DNA of 21,801 nt from Elysia marginata (Eukaryota > Mollusca > Gastropoda > Plakobranchidae). Below the pieces are notes generated by a model that saw only the letters and a list, made by a program, of their open reading frames with translations, did not search any database and was not told where the DNA came from. The position numbers and the translations under genes were made by a program. Each line of letters begins with the position of its first letter. The stretch's first letter is position 1. Shown one piece after another: positions 19,801 to 21,801 of this stretch. The stretch spans positions 259,357-281,157 of the forward strand of contig BMAT01008813.1 in the NCBI GenBank assembly GCA_019649035.1, written 5' to 3'.

Positions 19801-20495
19801 CAAACGAGGTTTTCATTTTCTAAAAAAATGTAGACTGAGCCGTGTGCGAATTAGAATTGTAGAAATCTTATCTAGATGACAAGAGTCTTAATCTGGATCT
19901 GGTTTGTGAAAATTTCTAGATCAATGTACCGTGGTGTGTCAAAACTAGACCCTAAGCCTAGGTCTAGATCTGCAAACAATATGAAAGGCTAGTAAATTAT
20001 GAGAAATCCTTACTCTATAGATGCAAACTTTTTCTTATAACAATTATTTTTACCGGAGAAATAAAGAAGAATTGCTTTATTAAGATCAGTAGACCCATAT
20101 GCACCCCATTACAGAACGGGCAATTTCGCGGGCAAGAGGAGGGAGGCGTACATGAACTATAGGTAGGCCCTACACAACCTAGATCTAGATCTCAATCTAC
20201 ATCTAGGTCTATATATGAAATTTTAAATCAAAATGCAGACGCTATACAGTATCATCCCTCTCAGTCTCAAAAGTCAAAATCATCACTATCTGTATACTAA
20301 CCTAGCTCAACGCTTTGCTTATTGTGGGTTTCGGGTAGATTAAGGTCTTCCTAACCCAGAGAAAATACCGTGTTCAGTTTTTACATTACAGTTTTATTTG
20401 TGATGGAGGTGTTACTTGATTTAGTGATCTGACTTAGGGCTTTAGAATAACTATCTTTTTTTTTAGGTTCATCCTGTTTGATGTTTGTTTTATAA
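8740..20495 (+). CDS. Predicted multi-exon gene for a secreted, repeated cysteine-rich protein (gene-level span)
   Basis: Eight coding exons plus a possible ninth form one plus-strand gene: signal peptide, four type A exons, three type B exons and a short tail. All introns are GT-AG and phase 1, and all internal exons are multiples of 3 (474, 225, 180, 147, 210, 210, 216). With the short last exon the chain is 609 residues. There is no membrane segment apart from the signal peptide. N-glycosylation sites (NIT, NGT, NDT, NST) and paired basic sites fit passage through the secretory pathway. Counting after the signal peptide, the model has 46 Cys. The symmetric phase 1 layout is typical of extracellular proteins built by exon duplication. 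Function is not recognised; a secreted defence or adhesive protein, or a processed prohormone, are options. Exons further out may be missing. Confidence 0.7.
9394..9867 (+). CDS. Exon 2: type A exon A2
   Basis: The acceptor is a pyrimidine-rich tract ending CACAG. The exon starts ACECSGFFAHVSC (C-x-C-x8-C), then has a 127-residue hydrophilic linker, then TFRAVQKCC-x11-C ending ALGCDVQ. The donor is CAAG/GTCAGT, phase 1. The linker holds NGT, NDT and NST glycosylation sites and basic pairs (GRK, TKR). The linker is the longest of the four type A exons and looks disordered. The CC..C end is duplicated directly downstream (see the 63-bp repeat), so a longer form of this exon is possible. If the donor is not used, the frame runs to a stop ending at 9953. 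Confidence 0.75.
9813..9938 (+). repeat. 63-bp in-frame tandem duplication over the exon A2 donor
   Basis: Copies at 9813-9875 and 9876-9938 differ at about 7 of 63 positions. Each encodes a 21-residue unit beginning KCCLG and containing VALGCDVQ. The first copy carries the donor CAAG/GTCAGT. The second keeps GT at the equivalent place (CAAA/GTCCGG), which is weaker but preserves phase. The second copy is therefore either intron, an optional exon extension giving two CC..C units, or an alternative ending (stop at 9951-9953). Confidence 0.9.
9954..11054. other. Intron 2, no further exon seen
   Basis: I searched for another C-x-C or CC..C exon flanked by splice sites and found none. A 73-residue cysteine-containing minus-strand frame (10594-10815) is not recognisable and has no support as a gene. 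Confidence 0.5.
11055..11279 (+). CDS. Exon 3: type A exon A3, with a dibasic-flanked acidic spacer
   Basis: A strong acceptor (CTTTCTTTCTCTCAG) opens the exon, and CAAG/GTCAGT closes it, phase 1. The protein starts DGLCLCPSAHHSKLLHC (C-x-C-x10-C), then a 41-residue linker, then KFRALQKCC-x11-C ending TLGCILQ. The linker contains NST, a furin-type RSRR site, an acidic stretch (AVLEDTTDDETEGAG) and a KR site. The layout would allow the spacer to be cut out, leaving the two Cys-bearing parts joined by disulfides. This recalls prohormones, but no family signature is met. Confidence 0.8.
11295..11620. repeat. Five-unit tandem array with a conserved hairpin, in intron 3
   Basis: Units begin at 11295, 11368, 11430, 11503 and 11564, so spacing alternates 73, 62, 73, 61 (a ~134-bp higher-order repeat). 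Each unit has TTGACATTAATACAAGTTT or a near match, then CAGTTAGTATGACAC. Each can form a stem between ATGACAC and a downstream GTGTCAT: 11326-11332/11351-11357, 11399-11406/11412-11419, 11461-11467/11486-11492, 11534-11541/11546-11553, 11595-11601/11609-11615. The last two use one G-U pair each. Decayed pieces (AGTTTGACATTTA) continue to about 11700. The array starts 15 bases after the exon A3 donor. Confidence 0.9.
11886..12010. repeat. Short direct repeat pair
   Basis: About 32 bases at 11887-11918 recur at 11979-12010 with a few changes (CGTAGCCGAGGAAAAATGG against CGTGGCCGATAAAAAATGG, both followed by AGAC-CAATAGAT). The period is about 92. It lies in intron 3 and its role is unknown. Confidence 0.7.
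12249..12455 (+). other. Cysteine-rich open frame in intron 3, possible orphan exon
   Basis: The frame is closed upstream by TAG at 12246-12248 and has no ATG, so it is not a gene by itself. It begins right after a plausible acceptor (GTTTGTGTAG) and encodes a hydrophobic start (LSCLFVLLSIS) followed by five spaced Cys: YC-x3-C-x8-C, then a 17-residue gap, then C-x2-C. The reading frame is phase 0 from that acceptor, unlike the phase 1 exons around it, and the Cys spacing matches neither module. It may be chance or a relic of another secreted peptide gene. Confidence 0.2.
12560..12745 (+). mobile_element. tRNA-derived SINE with CORE-like body
   Basis: The 5' end has an A-box-like GATCTAGTGTTAGCC and a B box in AGGGGTTCGAGCC. 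The body includes CTCAGACGTTAAAATGAG and GTACCAGGCT, which parallel CTGTAAAATGGG and GTACCCAGCT in the SINE at 12884. Both are therefore likely to be the same superfamily with different degrees of decay. Confidence 0.65.
12884..13175 (+). mobile_element. CORE-type tRNA-derived SINE
   Basis: The head is tRNA-like: GGGGCAGCGTGGCGGAGTGG (A box) and GGTCGCGGGTTCGATTCC (B box). The body contains TTGGGAAAGCAATTTACCC and then CCCACCTGTAAAATGGG. These resemble the conserved central domain of CORE-SINEs such as mammalian MIR (a GGGCAAGTCACTTAACC-like part and CTGTAAAATGGGG). The element ends in an A-rich AAAATAAAAATAAAATAG tail. The CTGTGGCGCTGCT motif is doubled near 13070-13095. A Leu/Ser-type tRNA ancestor is likely because of the TGGCGGAGTGG head. 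It lies in intron 3 in the sense direction. Confidence 0.8.
13481..13660 (+). CDS. Exon 4: type A exon A4
   Basis: The acceptor is CTCTCGCCTACAG and the donor is ATCG/GTAACA, phase 1. The protein starts EGACHCPTMSLSMLSQC (C-x-C-x10-C), has a 26-residue Arg/Ser-rich linker (EFRSGRSSSRGDNF) and ends LAKDMCC-x11-C (ASALGCVII). Spacing agrees exactly with A3 and A5. An RGD tripeptide occurs in the linker; without other evidence it cannot be taken as an integrin site. Reading past the donor stops after four codons. The intron opens with a long ACT microsatellite. Confidence 0.8.
13684..13852. repeat. (ACT)n / (GCT)n trinucleotide microsatellite
   Basis: About 165 bases of ACT repeats with ATT, GCT and TCT interruptions, ending in five GCT units. 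It begins 23 bases after the exon A4 donor. The poly-Thr plus-strand frame and the Val-rich minus-strand frame are repeat artefacts. Confidence 0.95.
13853..14510. other. Rest of intron 4
   Basis: No further exon, repeat array or mobile element recognised. The frame at 13946-14161 has no recognisable domain and no matching splice sites of the phase 1 type. Confidence 0.5.
14511..14657 (+). CDS. Exon 5: type A exon A5
   Basis: The acceptor is CGTTATCCACAG and the donor is AAAG/GTTAAG, phase 1. The protein starts ESRCMCPSVHKPQLQQC (C-x-C-x10-C), has the shortest linker (15 residues) and ends TFLALDSCC-x11-C (AASLGCVFK). It is the last type A exon seen, so its CC..C half meets a type B exon instead of another C-x-C start. 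Three Cys are then without their usual partners, unless they pair with the B modules or a further exon exists. Confidence 0.8.
14658..15329. other. First part of intron 5
   Basis: AT-rich, with no exon matching either module. The word GAAGCATCTATAAGTCGAAG at 15306-15325 also occurs inside the duplicated unit downstream (15384-15403 and 17987-18006). Confidence 0.45.
15330..16255 (+). repeat. Duplicated segment, copy 1 (intron plus exon B1)
   Basis: About 0.9 kb that matches 17934-18855 at an offset of about 2.6 kb. Homology includes intron on both sides of the B exon, with scattered substitutions and small indels in the intron and few in the exon. It starts with a tRNA-like piece: GTGGCGACATGGTATAAGC (A-box-like) and GAAGGTTCGAGTC (B-box), probably an old SINE head at the border of the unit. 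Confidence 0.9.
15934..16143 (+). CDS. Exon 6: type B exon B1
   Basis: The acceptor is CTGTACTCCCGCCAG and the donor is TCCG/GTAAGA, phase 1, 70 codons. The protein runs DGSSSDPCDMEQCSKLKEIN to ATNCHGAS and has six Cys spaced C-x4-C-x15-C-x8-C-x8-C-x18-C. Polar and charged residues between the Cys suggest a small disulfide-tied helical domain. Similar six-Cys helical modules (for example the DUF19-like group) occur in secreted invertebrate proteins, but I cannot assign this one. An in-frame ATG at 15894 opens the same frame, but it gives no signal peptide. Only 3 residues differ from B2, so one copy may replace the other in the mRNA. Confidence 0.8.
16256..16734. other. Unique part of intron 6
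   Basis: Sequence between the two duplicated segments with no exon seen. It has short words such as GGGTTGAC repeated at 16447 and 16470, but no clear element. Confidence 0.4.
16735..16940 (-). mobile_element. Ty3/Gypsy-like LTR retrotransposon pol remnant (fossil)
   Basis: The minus strand resembles the end of the RNase H part of a Ty3/Gypsy-type pol, with a Thr-Arg-Trp-Val-Leu-Ala-Met-Gln-Glu-like stretch and a following Ala-Asp-Ala-Leu-Ser-Arg-like region. It is a short, broken fragment with at least one break. No LTRs, gag or integrase are recognised nearby. It lies between the two B-exon duplicates, inside intron 6, in antisense. The family call rests on motif memory only. Confidence 0.5.
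16980..17480. repeat. A+C-biased low-complexity stretch
   Basis: The plus strand is strongly biased to A and C, with many ACAAAA, CAAAACAAAA and AAAAAAA runs and few G or T. No open frame has recognisable content. Confidence 0.65.
17481..17933. other. Intron 6 remainder
   Basis: Nothing recognised. It contains AT-rich DNA and a TCTAGATCTA word near 17731, typical of the repeat vocabulary of this window. Confidence 0.4.
17934..18855 (+). repeat. Duplicated segment, copy 2 (intron plus exon B2)
   Basis: It matches 15330-16255 along its length, including the tRNA-like head (GTGGCGACGTGGTATAAG, then GAAGGTTCGAACC), the shared GAAACAAGAGCTTTCAAAAC stretch, the exon and about 100 bases past the donor. 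Homology fades near 18855. Confidence 0.9.
18544..18753 (+). CDS. Exon 7: type B exon B2
   Basis: The acceptor is CTGTCCTCCCGCTAG and the donor is TCCG/GTAAGA, phase 1, 70 codons. It is identical to B1 except for an Asn-Lys to Lys-Asn swap before AGSS and one Lys to Arg after PPCSV. All six Cys and their spacing are kept. Because exon changes are conservative while intron copies have drifted more, the protein seems to be under constraint in both copies. When joined to B3 the chain reads CHGAS then GKRRKR, a strong cleavage site between B2 and B3. Confidence 0.8.
19025..19030 (+). terminator. AATAAA between B2 and B3
   Basis: An AATAAA lies 35 bases before exon B3. If B2 were read through its donor, the frame would stop at once, and this signal could end a short transcript. 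It is equally likely to be a chance word in AT-rich intron. Confidence 0.2.
19065..19280 (+). CDS. Exon 8: type B exon B3, preceded by a furin-like site
   Basis: A very good acceptor (GTTTATTCTATGTTTCTCCTAG) and a donor CTG/GTAAGA, phase 1, 72 codons. The protein begins GKRRKRSSGGGSCDLNTC and has the same six-Cys spacing as B1 and B2 but much more sequence change (for example TLALQWRACLENMMSPPC). The starting GKRRKR would allow cleavage by a furin or prohormone convertase, freeing B3, and the Gly before the basic run could serve as an amide donor for the B2 end. Reading past the donor adds five more residues after the Gly and a stop ending at 19300, so B3 could also be a terminal exon. Confidence 0.8.
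19322..19420 (+). pseudogene. Decayed partial copy of exon B3
   Basis: This stretch repeats the 3' half of B3 (19171-19280) with substitutions and small deletions: AGCCCT, GCGAGCGTG, CCATCAGTTC, then CTCTGGACATT and AATGTACTG. A Trp codon has become TAG, part of the PPC region is lost, and the donor GGTAAG is replaced by GTTATG. It is a non-functional tandem exon copy. Confidence 0.85.
19421..20466. other. Intron 8 or 3' flank
   Basis: No Cys-module exon seen. Between 19870 and 20220 there are many TCTAGAT, AGGTCTAGATC and CTAGATCTAGATCT words, a repeat vocabulary common in gastropod genomes. Confidence 0.45.
20467..20495 (+). CDS. Candidate last exon (nine residues and stop)
   Basis: A long pyrimidine tract (CTATCTTTTTTTTTAG) is followed by a phase 1 compatible frame encoding GSSCLMFVL and TAA at 20493-20495. 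AATAAA follows at 20496-20501. The extra Cys makes the total number of Cys in the mature chain even (46). This is the only acceptor I found after B3 that gives a matching phase, a quick stop and a poly(A) signal, but such a short exon can occur by chance. Confidence 0.35.
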
Positions 20496-20501
20496 AATAA
20501 A
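20496..20501 (+). terminator. Poly(A) signal AATAAA
   Basis: A canonical AATAAA directly after the candidate last exon's stop codon. If used, the 3' UTR would be only about 20-30 bases. Confidence 0.35.
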
Positions 20502-21719
20502 TCTGCTTTACTGTTACATGAATAGAAAAAAGTGAAGAAGTTTACAGAATCAAAACTTTGTTTCTTACTTATTCAATGCTTCATGAAAAAATACTCTTCC
20601 ACAACGAACGCTAAATCAGTAGAGTTGCCTTCAATTATATTGGCTTGCAGGCCTACAATCAAAATTTTAACACAGCTGCAACTGTGTCTTATTATAATAT
20701 TCTTTCTTTTGTATCTGGTTGCCTATGACAATCTTTTATCACAATAGTTTCAAATGATTTGTGTCCAAATGATCAGCATCTTCATCATCAAGAGGAAAAA
20801 TTTATAGAACTAAAAGAAACAAGATTTCTTACATAGATCTAGATTCTAGATGAAGATTAGTTTTACTTTAACTTCTAGAGATAATGATTCATGTCTGGTA
20901 AGTTTCACTGTGATTAAAAATAGTTTCTGATAGTTAATTTAATCTAAAGTATACAATACATCTAGTCTTATTTCAGCTCAAATCTAAAATCACATCATTA
21001 GTAAAAGACCTGTCTGGGGTTAACCCTTCGAATCGAAACTTGTTTGTTCTCTCTAGAGCGCTCTAGGAAAAAAAGAGGAGACTGTCTTGTTTTACTAGAA
21101 ATATGAGAGCATAAAAAGATGCAGGCCTAAGATAGCCGTTCCATAATATTTTGTTGGCATTCGCTCGATAAAGGGATCACGTGCTCATTAACTATGGGTC
21201 ACGTGGTCATAAGCTAGGGTTACCCGTTCTCCTCGTAAAAATGGTAGGCGGAACTCGAATGCCCCCCCCCCATCCCCCAAATTCATAGTTTCGCTCGCTA
21301 CTCGCATTCTTTTTTAAAACTCTGCTTTTAAAAGTAGCATCTAGGTTAAATATAGGTCTAGAATCTAGATAAGAAATCTGAAAAACCAAGATTAAGATCT
21401 CGATCTACATACTATTATGATTGATAGTTTAGATTAGGCCTAGATTTAACCAAGGTTTGAAAAGATATATTAGCTTCCATTTTAGGCTCTGCGTGTCATA
21501 TTGTATTCCGTTTTTACTTTTTAGTCTTAAAGCCTAGGCTCTGCGTGTTAGTCTACCTCCCTTTTTTGAATGAACCGTACGAAACGTACTTGGATCTGGC
21601 CAATTGAAGGCGATCGAGGTAGCCGACCAAAACTAAACATTCACACTGCTGCCACCACAGTGTTATCTTTAACATTGTTGGAATAAAGGGCTAGCCCGCC
21701 AAGTAACACCGACCTACCG
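20502..21719. other. AT-rich flank with CTAGATCT words
   Basis: No supported gene. It holds repeated AGATCTAGATTCTAGAT-type words (near 20836 and 21350-21380), a C9 run at about 21263, and the word TAGGCTCTGCGTGT at 21483 and again near 21535. Confidence 0.45.
21178..21205. promoter_or_regulatory. Pair of CACGTG E-boxes
   Basis: Two perfect palindromic CACGTG boxes start at 21178 and 21200, 22 bases apart (about two helical turns), each preceded by a GGATCA- or GGGTCA-like flank. This fits bHLH factor sites, perhaps for a gene that begins near the window end. No expression evidence exists. Confidence 0.3.
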
Positions 21720-21801
21720 ATGAGTTTGCGTTCCTCCACAACTGGAAGTAGCCCTCCACATCAGCGTTCCTCTACAACTGGAAGTAGCCCTCCACATCAG
21801 C
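21720..21801 (+). repeat. 36-bp minisatellite, open as a 12-residue repeat
   Basis: Units at 21728-21763 and 21764-21799 differ at one base and the array runs off the window. ATG at 21720 opens a frame reading MSL and then two exact repeats of RSSTTGSSPPHQ. The one difference is synonymous in this frame (TCC/TCT). It could be the start of a mucin-like low-complexity coding region or a non-coding minisatellite; two units cannot decide. Confidence 0.6.

Noticed and set aside
20532-20747. 71-residue frame with a hydrophobic C-terminal stretch, as a membrane-anchor exon
   Set aside because: Its only good acceptor (GCTTGCAG) gives the wrong phase for joining B3, and AT-rich DNA easily yields Leu/Ile/Phe-rich frames.
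1-21801. CRISPR array or prokaryotic mobile element
   Set aside because: Tandem repeats here lack regular unique spacers and cas-like genes, and the gene has spliceosomal introns.

Overview
The window looks like animal nuclear DNA, most likely from a gastropod mollusc. It is AT-rich and intron-rich. It carries tRNA-headed SINEs (one with a MIR/CORE-type central domain), LINE and Ty3/Gypsy remnants, many microsatellites, and the CTAGATCT/AGGTCTAGATC-type words common in gastropod genomes. The species-level call is inference. There is no bacterial-style gene layout, no CRISPR array and no free-standing tRNA or rRNA gene that I can support.

Layout. Positions 1-8500 hold no gene I can support: A-rich and GA-rich simple DNA, a decayed LINE 3' end on the minus strand (2345-2984), a tRNA-derived SINE (4129-4360), a 52-bp tandem duplication, a SINE scrap, an unidentified GC-richer block (about 7618-7735) and a TAGG/TAGA microsatellite. 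From 8740 to at least 19280, and possibly to 20495, the plus strand carries one multi-exon gene. Positions 20500-21719 are repeat-like AT-rich DNA with a pair of CACGTG boxes. The last 80 bases begin a 36-bp minisatellite that is open as a 12-residue Ser/Thr/Pro-rich repeat.

The gene. I assembled eight coding exons from splice sites and from repeated protein motifs: a signal-peptide exon (8740-8878), four 'type A' exons (9394-9867, 11055-11279, 13481-13660, 14511-14657) and three 'type B' exons (15934-16143, 18544-18753, 19065-19280). A possible tiny last exon (20467-20495) has a stop codon followed directly by AATAAA. Every internal exon has a length divisible by 3 and every intron is phase 1, so exons can be skipped, duplicated or swapped without breaking the frame. 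The full chain would be 609 residues and secreted. Type A exons start with C-x-C-x(8-10)-C and end with CC-x11-C. Across each intron the spacing from the last Cys of one exon to the first Cys of the next is always 6, which suggests that the folded unit straddles the introns. Type B exons share an exact six-Cys spacing, C-x4-C-x15-C-x8-C-x8-C-x18-C. I do not recognise the family of either module with confidence.

Recent change. B1 and B2 are near-identical (3 of 70 residues differ) and sit in a duplicated segment of about 0.9 kb that includes flanking intron. Exon A2 ends in a 63-bp in-frame tandem duplication that overlaps its splice donor. A decayed copy of part of exon B3 lies just after B3. 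The intron after A3 opens with an array of five hairpin-bearing repeats, and the intron after A4 opens with a long ACT microsatellite. Dibasic and furin-like sites in A3 and at the start of B3 suggest a processed precursor. The locus is best read as a fast-changing, lineage-restricted secreted cysteine-rich protein or prohormone gene; its function is unknown.
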